Shown one piece after another: positions 17,411 through 26,975 of a stretch of 54,797 nt of DNA. Position numbers and translations under genes: made by a program. Numbering within the stretch: position 1 is the stretch's first letter; each line of letters opens with the position of its first letter. The DNA comes from Pseudomonas palleroniana (GTDB lineage Bacteria > Pseudomonadota > Gammaproteobacteria > Pseudomonadales > Pseudomonadaceae): positions 1 to 54,797 of the forward strand of contig NZ_PYWX01000013.1 in assembly GCF_003031675.1 (NCBI RefSeq), written 5' to 3'. The notes beneath the pieces were generated by a model, which was given only the letters and a program-made list of their open reading frames with translations, searched no databases and was not told the DNA's origin.

Positions 17411-18654
17411 CACTCGGCGAACCGGCGGAACACCAGGGAACCGTTGGTGCCACCAAAACCGAACGAGTTGGAGATCGCCACGTCGATCGGCATGGGCTGC
17501 GCTTCGTGGGGCACGAAGTTCAGGTCGCAACCTTCGTCCGGCTCATCGAGGTTGATGGTCGGCGGTGCGACCTGATCCTTGATGGCCATTACGCTGAAGA
17601 TCGCCTCAACCGCGCCCGCCGCACCCAACAGGTGGCCGGTCATGGACTTGGTCGAGCTGACTGCCAGCTTGTAGGCGTGTTCGCCAAACACCGACTTGAT
17701 TGCCTCGGCTTCCGCCAGGTCACCCGTCGGAGTCGAAGTGCCATGGGCATTGATGTACTGCACCTGGTTGGCATTGACCTTCGCGTCACGCAGGGCATTG
17801 GCGATGCAGCGGGCAGCACCGGCACCGTCGGACGGTGGCGAGGTCATGTGGTAGGCGTCACCGCTCATGCCGAAGCCGATCAGCTCGGCATAGATGGTGG
17901 CACCGCGCGCCTTGGCGTGCTCCAGCTCTTCCAGTACCAGGGCACCGGCGCCGTCGGACAGTACGAAACCGTCACGGCCTTTGTCCCACGGACGGCTGGC
18001 ACGGGTCGGCTCGTCATTGCGGGTCGACAGTGCGCGAGACGCGCCAAAGCCGCCCATGCCCAGACCGCAGGCCGCCATTTCGGCGCCGCCGGCGATCATC
18101 ACGTCGGCTTCGTCATAGGCGATGTTGCGCGCCGCCATGCCGATGCAGTGCGTGCCGGTGGTGCACGCCGTGGCGATGGCGTAGTTAGGCCCCTGTGCCC
18201 CCAGATGGATGGACAGGAAACCGGAAATCATATTGATGATCGAGCCCGGCACGAAGAACGGTGAAATTCGACGGGGGCCGGAATCGTGCAATGTGCGGCT
18301 GGTTTCTTCGATATTGGTCAAACCGCCAATACCCGACCCCATGGCCACGCCGATGCGGTCACGGTTGGCGTCGGTGACTTCCAGGCCGGCGTTACGCACT
18401 GCCTGAAAACCGGCTGCCAGGCCGTATTGAATGAACAGGTCGAGCTTGCGGGATTCCTTGACCGAGAGGTACTCCTCGACATTGAAACCCTTTACCGAGC
18501 CGCCAAAACGGGTGGAATAGGCAGAAAGGTCCGTGTGTTCGATCAGACCAATACCACTGCGGCCAGCCAGAATGCCCTGCCAACTGCTCGGCACATCCGT
18601 GCCCAGTGGCGACAACATACCCATACCGGTGACTACGACGCGTCTACGCGACAC
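17410..18654 (-). CDS. fabF: Beta-ketoacyl-ACP synthase II
   Basis: Condensing enzyme of fatty acid elongation that joins malonyl-ACP to acyl-ACP. The 414 residues include the active Cys in [11 protein letters not shown] near 164, and the two His in [11 protein letters not shown] near 304 and [14 protein letters not shown] near 340. The start is a GTG at 18654 with AGGAGAG upstream. It follows acpP at 128 bp with a hairpin in between, and overlaps pabC by one base. Length is normal for FabF. Confidence 0.96.
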   Translation of the reverse strand: MSRRRVVVTGMGMLSPLGTDVPSSWQGILAGRSGIGLIEHTDLSAYSTRFGGSVKGFNVEEYLSVKESRKLDLFIQYGLAAGFQAVRNAGLEVTDANRDRIGVAMGSGIGGLTNIEETSRTLHDSGPRRISPFFVPGSIINMISGFLSIHLGAQGPNYAIATACTTGTHCIGMAARNIAYDEADVMIAGGAEMAACGLGMGGFGASRALSTRNDEPTRASRPWDKGRDGFVLSDGAGALVLEELEHAKARGATIYAELIGFGMSGDAYHMTSPPSDGAGAARCIANALRDAKVNANQVQYINAHGTSTPTGDLAEAEAIKSVFGEHAYKLAVSSTKSMTGHLLGAAGAVEAIFSVMAIKDQVAPPTINLDEPDEGCDLNFVPHEAQPMPIDVAISNSFGFGGTNGSLVFRRFAE

Positions 18655-18718
18655 AGCACTCTCCTTTTTCTAATGACGACACTTTTGCTTCATCGCTTAC
18701 TTTTCATCAGAGCTAAAG

Positions 18719-18753
18719 AAAAAACCGCACGCCGTTGCAGCAGTGCGGTTTTT
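18719..18753 (-). terminator. Hairpin with U-tract between acpP and fabF
   Basis: On the minus strand AAAAACCGCAC, a 12-nt loop, GTGCGGTTTTT, then more T. It has the form of an intrinsic terminator or attenuator and would let acpP be made in excess over fabF. Confidence 0.7.
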
Positions 18754-18782
18754 CCCTGACAGCAAGCGACGACTACAAACTA

Positions 18783-19019
18783 TTACGCCTGGTGGGCAGT
18801 AACGTAGTCGATAGCAGCTTGAACAGTAGTGATTTTTTCAGCTTCTTCGTCCGGGATTTCGGTCTCGAATTCCTCTTCCAGAGCCATCACCAGCTCAACG
18901 GTGTCAAGGGAATCGGCACCCAGGTCTTCTACGAAGGAAGCAGTGTTGACCACTTCTTCTTCCTTAACGCCCAGTTGCTCGGCGACGATTTTCTTGACGC
19001 GCTCTTCGATGGTGCTCAT
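18783..19019 (-). CDS. acpP: Acyl carrier protein
   Basis: The 78-residue acidic carrier of acyl chains in fatty acid synthesis. The phosphopantetheine attachment Ser37 is in the perfect motif [18 protein letters not shown]. An AGGAG lies 13 bp from the ATG. It has its own promoter (19071-19098) and a hairpin after it, consistent with very high expression. The phosphopantetheinyl transferase at 37.4 kb could be its activating enzyme. Confidence 0.98.
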   Translation of the reverse strand: MSTIEERVKKIVAEQLGVKEEEVVNTASFVEDLGADSLDTVELVMALEEEFETEIPDEEAEKITTVQAAIDYVTAHQA

Positions 19020-19070
19020 ACCTTGTTTAACTCCTAATGGACAAATTCAGGCAGCTGGCCAGTGGGTAAG

Positions 19071-19098
19071 TGTATAGAAAGCCATTTCAGCTTTTCAA
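19071..19098 (-). promoter_or_regulatory. Sigma-70-type promoter upstream of acpP
   Basis: On the minus strand TTGAAA (19098-19093), 16 bp, TATACA (19076-19071). The start would be near 19064, about 45 nt before acpP. It explains separate strong expression of acpP within the fab cluster. Confidence 0.45.
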
Positions 19099-19210
19099 CT
19101 GAAAGCTTCACCCTGTACCCAGTCGGCCACCTGCCTATAAATTAAGTTGCAGCTTTATAACGGATTTTAGACAGCTCGTATGACATTTTTTTGAAGCGAT
19201 CCGTCACAAT

Positions 19211-19954
<744 letters not shown>

Positions 19955-19978
19955 GCAGGCTTCTCCTAAGTGTGGGGA

Positions 19979-20917
19979 TCAGGCCAGTGCCGCGCGCGCG
20001 ACAGCGAAGGCATCCGGGGTATTCAGGTTGGCAGTCGACACGCCGTCGGCACAGCGCTTGTTGAGGCCGGCCAGGACTTTGCCCGGGCCACACTCGACCA
20101 ACTCGGTGGCGCCGTTGGCAGCCAGAGCCTGGACCGATTCAACCCAACGCACAGGCTTATAGAGCTGCTCCAGCAGGTCGCGCTTGAGGGTGCCGAGGTC
20201 GGCAGCCACGGCGGCGCTGACGTTCTGTACCAACGGAATCTGCGGCGCCTGCCAGTCGATCGCATTGATGGACTCGGCAAAACGCTCGGCGGCCGGGCGC
20301 ATCAGCTCGCAGTGGGACGGCACGCTCACCGGCAAGGGTAGCGCACGCTTGGCGCCACGGGCCTTGCAACCTTCGATGGCGCGCTCAACGGCAGCCTTGG
20401 CGCCGGCGATCACCACTTGGCCCGGGGAGTTGAAGTTGACCGCACTGACCACTTCGCCCTGGGCGGCTTCGGCGCAAGCCTCGATCACCACAGCATCGTC
20501 CAGGCCCAGGATCGCGGCCATGCCGCCCTGCCCGGCCGGAACGGCTTCTTGCATCAACTGCCCCCGACGCTCGACCAACTTGACCGCTTCGGCCAGGGTC
20601 AAGCTGCCCGCGGCAACCAATGCACTGTATTCACCCAGGCTGTGGCCGGCAACGAATGCCGGGCGCGCGCCACCTTCTGCCAACCACAAGCGCCACAGGG
20701 CGATCGAAGCGGTCAGGATGGCCGGCTGGGTTTTGTCGGTTTGATTGAGTTGCTCTTCCGGCCCTTGCTGGGTCAGTGCCCACAGGTCGTAACCCAGGGC
20801 ATCGGAAGCTTCCTTGAAGGTTTCCAGAACCAGCGGATATTGCGCGCCCAGCTCGGCCAACATGCCGAGGGACTGCGAACCCTGCCCTGGAAAGACGAAT
20901 GCGAGGGATGTAGACAT
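19979..20917 (-). CDS. fabD: Malonyl-CoA:ACP transacylase
   Basis: Transfers malonyl from CoA to ACP. From the ATG at 20917 (MSTSLAFVFPGQGSQSLGML) the product is 312 residues. The active Ser is in GHSLGEYSAL near residue 92, the Arg in LVERRGQLMQ near 117, and the His in VSVPSHCELM near 200. The reading frame extends upstream to 21064 but that part is not conserved. Next gene is fabG. Confidence 0.95.
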   Translation of the reverse strand: MSTSLAFVFPGQGSQSLGMLAELGAQYPLVLETFKEASDALGYDLWALTQQGPEEQLNQTDKTQPAILTASIALWRLWLAEGGARPAFVAGHSLGEYSALVAAGSLTLAEAVKLVERRGQLMQEAVPAGQGGMAAILGLDDAVVIEACAEAAQGEVVSAVNFNSPGQVVIAGAKAAVERAIEGCKARGAKRALPLPVSVPSHCELMRPAAERFAESINAIDWQAPQIPLVQNVSAAVAADLGTLKRDLLEQLYKPVRWVESVQALAANGATELVECGPGKVLAGLNKRCADGVSTANLNTPDAFAVARAALA

Positions 20918-21044
20918 GTAACAAGCCCCTAATGATCTGGTCGTCAAAAAATGGTCGCTCCTACGGTGGGAACGAACGAAACTGACAGATTGGATGGTCA
21001 ATTGAACTGGCCGGTCACATTTAAGCATTCCCGGGCCGATTCGC

Positions 21045-22055
21045 CTAAGACAACAAATCCTCAAGCCGGCCGTGCAAACGCTGCGGCAGGTTTTCCTGGA
21101 TTTCGATCACCGCACGCGCAATCGCACTTTGAAAGCCTTCCACCCCCGCCGAGCCATGGCTTTTCACCACGATGCCCTGCAAACCGAGAAAGCTGGCGCC
21201 ATTGTGCCGTGCCGGGGCCAGGTCAGCCTGCAAGCGGCGCATCAACGGCAACGCCAGGGCGCCGACCACACGCGACGCCAGGTTTCGCCTGAACAACGCT
21301 TCAATACGCGCGGCGATCATGGTCGCCAGGCCTTCGCTGGATTTAAGCAGGATATTGCCAACAAACCCATCGCATACCACCACATCCGCTTCGCCCCGGT
21401 ACAAACCATCACCTTCGACAAAGCCGATGTAATTCAAGCCCCGCGCGCCCTGCAGCAACGTAGCCGCCAACTTGACCTGCTGGTTGCCCTTGATGTCTTC
21501 GGTGCCAATGTTCAGCAGGGCCACCCGCGGCCGGGCCACGCCCAGCGCTTCGGCGGCCACCGCGCCCATCACGGCGAACTGGAACAGGTGCTCGGCGCTG
21601 CAATCGACGTTCGCGCCCAGGTCCAGCAACTGGCAATAGCCCTTCTGCGTCGGAATTGCCGCCACCATCGCCGGCCGATCAATACCGGGCAGCGTCTTGA
21701 GCACATAGCGCGACAACGCCATCAAGGCCCCGGTGTTCCCCGCACTGACACAGGCTTGCACCTTGCCATCGCGTAACAGCTCCAGGGCCACCCGCATCGA
21801 GGAATCAGGTTTGCCACGCAAGGCGGTCGCAGGCTTTTCATCCATGCCGATGGTTTCGCTGGCCGGCGTAATCGTCAGGCGCGCGCGATCCACTGCCGGA
21901 TGGCCAGCAATCAGTTCTTCAAGTAAGGAGGGTTGACCGACGAGGGTCAGGTGCAGCGAGGGCGTAGCAGACAGGCTGGCAATGCAAGCCTGAACAATGC
22001 TGCGGGGACCGAAGTCCCCGCCCATTGCGTCAATCGCGATGACTTGAGCAGACAA
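21045..22055 (-). CDS. plsX: Phosphate acyltransferase PlsX
   Basis: Makes acyl-phosphate from acyl-ACP for phospholipid synthesis. The 336 residues begin [19 protein letters not shown], the family signature; [13 protein letters not shown] near 185 and [17 protein letters not shown] near 225 follow. The start codon is a TTG at 22055, 4 bp after rpmF, so translation probably depends on rpmF. It is followed by 127 bp and fabD. Confidence 0.95.
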   Translation of the reverse strand: MSAQVIAIDAMGGDFGPRSIVQACIASLSATPSLHLTLVGQPSLLEELIAGHPAVDRARLTITPASETIGMDEKPATALRGKPDSSMRVALELLRDGKVQACVSAGNTGALMALSRYVLKTLPGIDRPAMVAAIPTQKGYCQLLDLGANVDCSAEHLFQFAVMGAVAAEALGVARPRVALLNIGTEDIKGNQQVKLAATLLQGARGLNYIGFVEGDGLYRGEADVVVCDGFVGNILLKSSEGLATMIAARIEALFRRNLASRVVGALALPLMRRLQADLAPARHNGASFLGLQGIVVKSHGSAGVEGFQSAIARAVIEIQENLPQRLHGRLEDLLS

Positions 22056-22059
22056 GTGA

Positions 22060-22242
22060 TTACTCGTCAGCGCCCTTGTCGATCACTTTACGGCCACGGT
22101 ATACGCCTTCTGGCGATACGTGGTGACGCAGGTGAACTTCACCGGTGGTCTTTTCTACGGACAGGGTGCTTGCCTCGAGAGCGTCGTGCGAACGGCGCAT
22201 GTCACGGGCGGAGCGGGATTTTTTGTTCTGCTGAACAGCCAT
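22060..22242 (-). CDS. rpmF: Ribosomal protein L32
   Basis: The 60-residue large-subunit protein: [20 protein letters not shown] and [19 protein letters not shown] are diagnostic. It is the zinc-free form, with no paired Cys. It lies 13 bp after yceD and 4 bp before plsX, the conserved yceD-rpmF-plsX arrangement. Confidence 0.97.
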
Positions 22243-22255
22243 AATTGATTAACTC

Positions 22256-22786
22256 CTAAACGTTTGGGTCACGCTTTAACTGCGCCAATACACTGAACGG
22301 GTTGGACCGCGTTACCTCGTCCTCGCTCGGTTCGGGCTCGTCATCGAGGCCCGCCGGCTGCTGGCATTCTTCCGGATGATGAGCAGGCACAATGGGCAAG
22401 GCGAGCAAAAGCTCCTCCTCGATCAGTGCATGCAGATCCAAAGGATCTTCGCCCAGTTCCAGCACGTCATAACCTTTCGGCAACGACTGGGTATTCGCAC
22501 CCTCCTTCACCACGGCATAACTGCACTCGCTGTGGATCGGCAGGGTGACCAGCTCAAGACAACGCTGGCAAACCATTTTGACTTCGGTGTCGATAAAACT
22601 GTGGATTACCACAGCCTTACGCTCATCTCGTTCAAAAACGAATTTGGCCTGCACCGTACCGACAGTGTCGGAAAGCGGGTCGCAGAGTCTCTCCAAATCG
22701 GCCAGCGGCAATTCACCTTGAAGGGAAGTGCCACGATCTGCCAATTTGCGCGGGTCAACGTGAGGTGGAATCGGGTCATTCAACAT
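22256..22786 (-). CDS. yceD: YceD family protein (DUF177), 23S rRNA accumulation protein
   Basis: Protein of 176 residues from the ATG at 22786 (MLNDPIPPHVDPRKLADRG). The Cys pair in VCQRCLELV near residue 75 and LDLHALIEEELLLALPIVP near 115 define DUF177. The family is linked to 23S rRNA accumulation or processing, and RNase E is encoded nearby. An upstream in-frame ATG at 22810 adds eight unconserved residues. Gene order with rpmF and plsX is widely conserved. Confidence 0.92.
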   Translation of the reverse strand: MLNDPIPPHVDPRKLADRGTSLQGELPLADLERLCDPLSDTVGTVQAKFVFERDERKAVVIHSFIDTEVKMVCQRCLELVTLPIHSECSYAVVKEGANTQSLPKGYDVLELGEDPLDLHALIEEELLLALPIVPAHHPEECQQPAGLDDEPEPSEDEVTRSNPFSVLAQLKRDPNV

Positions 22787-22891
22787 AGGCGCAGCATTAT
22801 AGGGATGCACCCAGCCATGTCAAAGGAAATTCAGCCCTGTGCGTCAGCCGGTCGCCCCGCTAGAATCGGTGACTGCCTTGAGGAGACGTCC

Positions 22892-23470
22892 ATGCTGCCT
22901 TTATTACTCGCATCCAGCTCGGTTTATCGCCGGGAATTGCTGAGCCGACTGCACCTGCCGTTCATCTGCAGCTCGCCGGATATCGACGAAACCCCTCACG
23001 CAAATGAGTCCGCCATGGCGCTGGTCAAGCGCCTGGCCGAAGACAAGGCCCGCGCCCTCGCCACTACCCACACAGGGCACCTGATCATCGGTTCGGACCA
23101 GGTAGCCGCGCTTGACGGCCAGATCATCGGCAAACCGCACACCTTCGAGAAGGCTCGCGAACAGTTGCTGGCGGCCAGCGGCAAGCGCGTCAGCTTCCTC
23201 ACCGGCCTGGCGCTGCTCAACAGCCAAACCGGGCAGTGCCAGGTGGATTGCGTGCCGTTTACCGTGCACATGCGTGTCCTGGACGCTGAGCGCATCGAAC
23301 GCTACCTGCGGATCGAGCAGCCGTATGACTGCGCAGGCAGCTTCAAAGCCGAGGGTTTGGGCGTGAGTTTGTTTCAGAGCACAGAAGGGCCGGATGCGAC
23401 AAGCTTAGTGGGCCTGCCGCTGATCCGACTGGTGGATATGCTGCTGGCCGAAGGCGTACAGATCCCCTGA
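22892..23470 (+). CDS. Maf family nucleotide pyrophosphatase (YceF type)
   Basis: House-cleaning nucleotide pyrophosphatase of 192 residues; the YceF branch hydrolyses m7GTP. The start at 22892 follows GAGGAGA and gives MLPLLLASSSVYRRELLSRL, the Maf N-terminal motif. DIDETPHANESA near residue 30, IIGSDQVAAL near 68 and YDCAGSFKAEGLGV near 145 complete the family pattern. Transcribed opposite to its neighbours; a REP pair lies after it. Confidence 0.93.
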   Translation: MLPLLLASSSVYRRELLSRLHLPFICSSPDIDETPHANESAMALVKRLAEDKARALATTHTGHLIIGSDQVAALDGQIIGKPHTFEKAREQLLAASGKRVSFLTGLALLNSQTGQCQVDCVPFTVHMRVLDAERIERYLRIEQPYDCAGSFKAEGLGVSLFQSTEGPDATSLVGLPLIRLVDMLLAEGVQIP

Positions 23471-23487
23471 CAACACCACAAAACCAC

Positions 23488-23576
23488 TGTGGGAGGGGGC
23501 TTGCTCCCGATTGCAGCGGGTCAGCTACAAATAAAGTGACTGATACACCGCTATCGGGAGCAAGCCCCCTCCCACA
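23488..23576. repeat. REP pair between convergent maf and sppA
   Basis: Inverted REP arms with the usual GTGGGAGGGGGCTTGC core and a spacer unlike the other copies. It sits between two genes that converge and may help end both transcripts. Confidence 0.9.
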
Positions 23577-23602
23577 TTTTAAGCTGCATACACCTGGAGG
23601 TA

Positions 23603-24586
23603 TCAGCGCAAAGTCGGGCCCTGGAAGCCCATATACAAGGCCAGCTTCTCCGCCACACTGGCACCGAGCTTCTTGGAGAACCGATCGAACGGCGATTCTT
23701 CAACCGTGAAATCTACCAACTCCTTCTCGCCCACCACATCCCGCGCCACCGAACTGGCACTGCCCAACCCATCGATCAAGCCCAGCGGCAACGCCTGCTC
23801 GCCAGACCATACCAACCCGGAGAACAACTCCGGATGGTCTTTATCCTTCAGGCGATCACCACGCCCCTGCTTCACACTGGCAATGAACTGACGATGGGTA
23901 GTGTCGAGCACGCCCTGCCAGAACTGGGTTTCATCGGCTTTTTGCGGCTGAAACGGGTCCAGAAACGCCTTGTGCTCACCCGAGGTATAGGTGCGACGCT
24001 CCACCCCCAGCTTCTCCATGGTGCCGACAAAGCCGTAACCGGCAGCCGTCACACCAATGGAGCCGACCAGACTGGCCTTATCGGCGTAGATCTGATCAGC
24101 GGCGCTGGCGATGTAATAAGCACCCGAGGCACCCAGGTCGGCGATCACTGCGTACAGCTTGGTATCCGGATGCAGCGTACGCAGGCGGCGAATCTCGTCA
24201 TACACGTAGCCTGATTGCACAGGGCTGCCACCTGGGCTGTTGATGCGCAGGATCACGGCCTTGACCTTGGGATCTTCGAACGCAGCGCGCAGGCTGCTGA
24301 CAATGTTGTCGGCGCTGGCCGACTCCTTGTCGGCTATCACCCCACGCACTTCGATCAGCGCAGTGTAGTGACTGCCACGGGTAGCGCTCTTTTCCACGTC
24401 CATCAAAGGACTGAACAGCGCCAGCATGGCGAGCAGGTAAACAAAGGTCAGCAATTTGAAGAAAATACCCCAACGCCTTGAACGACGCTGCTCCTGGACA
24501 CTGGCCAGCAGCGTCTTCTCCAACAGCTTCCAGCTTTTATCGTCGCTGCTTTCGGCCTTTTCGGGCGCTTTCCACTCGTCACTCAT
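23603..24586 (-). CDS. sppA: Signal peptide peptidase SppA (S49 family)
   Basis: Inner-membrane serine peptidase that degrades leftover signal peptides. The 327 residues have a cytoplasmic N-terminus, one membrane segment (FKLLTFVYLLAMLALFSPLM, about 44-63), and an S49 domain: LRINSPGGSPVQSG near 115, the nucleophile Ser in DLGASGAYYIAS near 150, and the catalytic Lys in YTSGEHKAFLDPF near 205. It lies 21 bp after the HAD gene. Short form, as in Pseudomonas. Confidence 0.93.
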   Translation of the reverse strand: MSDEWKAPEKAESSDDKSWKLLEKTLLASVQEQRRSRRWGIFFKLLTFVYLLAMLALFSPLMDVEKSATRGSHYTALIEVRGVIADKESASADNIVSSLRAAFEDPKVKAVILRINSPGGSPVQSGYVYDEIRRLRTLHPDTKLYAVIADLGASGAYYIASAADQIYADKASLVGSIGVTAAGYGFVGTMEKLGVERRTYTSGEHKAFLDPFQPQKADETQFWQGVLDTTHRQFIASVKQGRGDRLKDKDHPELFSGLVWSGEQALPLGLIDGLGSASSVARDVVGEKELVDFTVEESPFDRFSKKLGASVAEKLALYMGFQGPTLR

Positions 24587-24607
24587 GCCATCAACCCCAG
24601 CAAAGAC

Positions 24608-25270
24608 TTATCGGGCCCGACTGAGCCAGGCCTGCAATTCAGAAAAATGATCAATCATCAGCCTCGGCTCGTAGGGCTGCAAGGCCTCGGCCGACTGGGC
24701 ACCATAGCTGACGGCCACACTGTCCATCCCGGCATTGCGCGCCATCATCAAGTCGAAGGAAGCATCCCCCACCATCAACGCCTGGCGCGGCGCTACACCA
24801 CAGTGAGCCAGGATCTGCTCCAGCATCAGAGGGTGAGGCTTGCTGGCAGTTTCATCCGCAGCGCGGGTGATATCGAAATAATCCTCAAAGCCATGGGCCT
24901 TGAGCACACGATCGAGCCCGCGCCGGGCCTTGCCGGTCGCCACGGCGAGGTGATAGCCCTCGGCGCGAAAGGCCTCGAGGGATTGCCGCACGCCATCAAA
25001 TAGCGGCGAAGGCTGCGCCTCCAAGGCAATATAATGATCGGCATAGTGCTGGCGAAACGCGATCAGTTCTTGATCGTCGATCTCCGGATACAACGTGCGT
25101 ATCGCTTCAGGCAAGCCCAGGCCGATGATGCCCTTGACCGCCAGGTCGCTGCACAGCGCGAAGCCGGAACGGGTCGAGGCCATGTGCATGGACTCGACAA
25201 TGCGGCCAATGGAGTCAGCCAGCGTGCCATCCCAATCGAAGATCAGCAGCTTGTAGTCAGGGTGCGGCAC
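24608..25270 (-). CDS. HAD-IA family hydrolase
   Basis: Small phosphatase of 220 residues. The nucleophile motif is DWDGTLADS near residue 11, the Thr motif VATGKARRG near 112, and the acidic motif [20 protein letters not shown] near 168. It resembles phosphoglycolate-phosphatase-like proteins that pair with rluC. It overlaps rluC by 14 bp and precedes sppA by 21 bp. Substrate unknown. Confidence 0.9.
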   Translation of the reverse strand: MPHPDYKLLIFDWDGTLADSIGRIVESMHMASTRSGFALCSDLAVKGIIGLGLPEAIRTLYPEIDDQELIAFRQHYADHYIALEAQPSPLFDGVRQSLEAFRAEGYHLAVATGKARRGLDRVLKAHGFEDYFDITRAADETASKPHPLMLEQILAHCGVAPRQALMVGDASFDLMMARNAGMDSVAVSYGAQSAEALQPYEPRLMIDHFSELQAWLSRAR

Positions 25271-26216
25271 TCAAACGCTCCACGGTCTGGGCCCACATCT
25301 CGTCGACCGGCGCCTGCAGCTTCAGCTCGCCACCGTCCGGCAGCGGCACGGTCAGCATGTAGGCGTGCAGGAACAGGCGCTTGCCGCCCAGGTCGCGGAT
25401 TTCCTTGGAGAAATCTTCGTCCCCGTACTTGGTGTCACCCGCAATACAGTGGCCCGCGTGCAAGGTATGCACGCGAATCTGGTGGGTACGCCCGGTCACC
25501 GGCTTGGCCTCGACCATGGTGGCGAAGTCGCCGAAACGGCGCAGCACCTTGAACAGAGTCAGCGCCTCCTTGCCCTCCTCGTCCACTTCGACCATCCGTT
25601 CGCCAGAGCGCAGATTGCTCTTCTGCAACGGCGCCCGGACGCTCTTGAGGGAGCTGGCCCAGTGACCGCGCACCAGCGCCATATAGCGCTTGTCCACACC
25701 GTCACCCCGCAGGGCGGTGTGCAAGTGACGCAACATGCTGCGTTTCTTGGCGATCATCAGCAGGCCGGAGGTGTCACGGTCCAGGCGATGAACCAGTTCC
25801 AGCTCCTTGGCATCCGGGCGCAACTGACGAAAGGCTTCGATGACCCCGAAATTCAGGCCGCTACCACCGTGGACCGCAATGCCACACGGCTTGTTGATCA
25901 CGATCAGCTTGTTGTCTTCGAAGACAATCGAGGCTTCCAGGCGCTGCAACAAACCCTGGGCCAACGGCACAGGTTCGTCACGCTCCGGCACGCGAACCGG
26001 CGGCACACGGACGATATCGCCCGCCTGCAGCTTGTACTCGGGCTTGATCCGGCCCTTGTTCACGCGCACTTCACCTTTTCGCAAGATGCGGTAAATCAAG
26101 GTCTTGGGCACGCCTTTGAGCCTGGCCAGGAGAAAATTGTCGATGCGTTGGCCGGCATATTCCGGCGAGACCTCAAGCAGCTGGACGCTGGGGGTCTGGG
26201 GGGCGGTAGTCGTCAT
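25257..26216 (-). CDS. rluC: 23S rRNA pseudouridine(955/2504/2580) synthase RluC
   Basis: Makes three pseudouridines in 23S rRNA. The 319 residues have an N-terminal S4 RNA-binding domain ([20 protein letters not shown]) and the RluA-type catalytic motif [17 protein letters not shown] near residue 145, with GRTHQIRVH near 245. It diverges from rne across 759 bp, the usual rluC/rne arrangement. No strong ribosome site precedes the ATG. Confidence 0.95.
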   Translation of the reverse strand: MTTTAPQTPSVQLLEVSPEYAGQRIDNFLLARLKGVPKTLIYRILRKGEVRVNKGRIKPEYKLQAGDIVRVPPVRVPERDEPVPLAQGLLQRLEASIVFEDNKLIVINKPCGIAVHGGSGLNFGVIEAFRQLRPDAKELELVHRLDRDTSGLLMIAKKRSMLRHLHTALRGDGVDKRYMALVRGHWASSLKSVRAPLQKSNLRSGERMVEVDEEGKEALTLFKVLRRFGDFATMVEAKPVTGRTHQIRVHTLHAGHCIAGDTKYGDEDFSKEIRDLGGKRLFLHAYMLTVPLPDGGELKLQAPVDEMWAQTVERLSAAP

Positions 26217-26975
26217 GGCGGCGATGATAACAATTTTTTATGGAATTGAAGCACTTAATCATTACTGCTATAGTCGCGAACGCCGCCAAAAGCGGCCTGG
26301 CCAGAGGACTTGCGGCAAACTGCCGGCCCTGACCATCGCAATTCATCAGGACGCGAGGCCGTCCTACGGGGCTTTCGCCACGTTGGAAGACTCGGGATTG
26401 TAACAAGCGCAGGTGACATGAGGCCTGAAGCGAGTGCAGAAAGCAGAGTGAATACTCGCGTTTTGCGCCGATATTTACGGCCAGTTCACAAAGTGCAGTC
26501 AGTCTTGAGCCAGACCATGGCGAATGCTTCGGAAATAACGCCTGTTAAGAGCTGAGTGAGAGCGCAATCGCCCACACCCAGTCCTGTTTAGCCATGAGCG
26601 TGAACTCCCCATTGGAGAACACGGTAAATGCCAACCCGCTGCGGATTCTGCGCGCGGCAGCACCCGAATTATCAGGGATACGTGTAGGGTGGAGATGCAC
26701 AACCGTCGGACCGTGTAGCACTAGGCTTATATTTAGACGCTTCATCTCGTCCACAGTCGCCGGTTGATTCCTCCTCCTGACCTTAGCTTTTGTTGAAGTG
26801 GTGCCTTTGTCACCACCGCTAACAAGCAGGACGCGTCCGTCGCGATACCGGCCCAATTGGCTGGTGTTTGCTGGACACTGGAGTGGCCAACCACTCTTGA
26901 CGCACCTGACACCGACCGTGAGAAGTCGTGTGTGCCGAACGCCGTTTCCGGCAGCCCGGAAACCGACGGTACAAC
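26217..26975 (+). other. Long rne leader and divergent rluC/rne control region
   Basis: This 759-bp stretch has no convincing gene. The rne promoter candidate at 26246-26274 implies a leader of about 695 nt. RNase E controls its own message through a long structured leader in enterobacteria, and this region is likely to do the same. A perfect 8-bp hairpin (GTTTCCGG-CAGC-CCGGAAAC) at 26944-26963 ends 12 bp before the start codon. Confidence 0.6.
26246..26274 (+). promoter_or_regulatory. Sigma-70-type promoter of rne
   Basis: TTGAAG (26246-26251), 17-bp spacer, TATAGT (26269-26274). Spacing is ideal and both boxes match consensus at most positions. The start would be near 26281. Confidence 0.55.
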
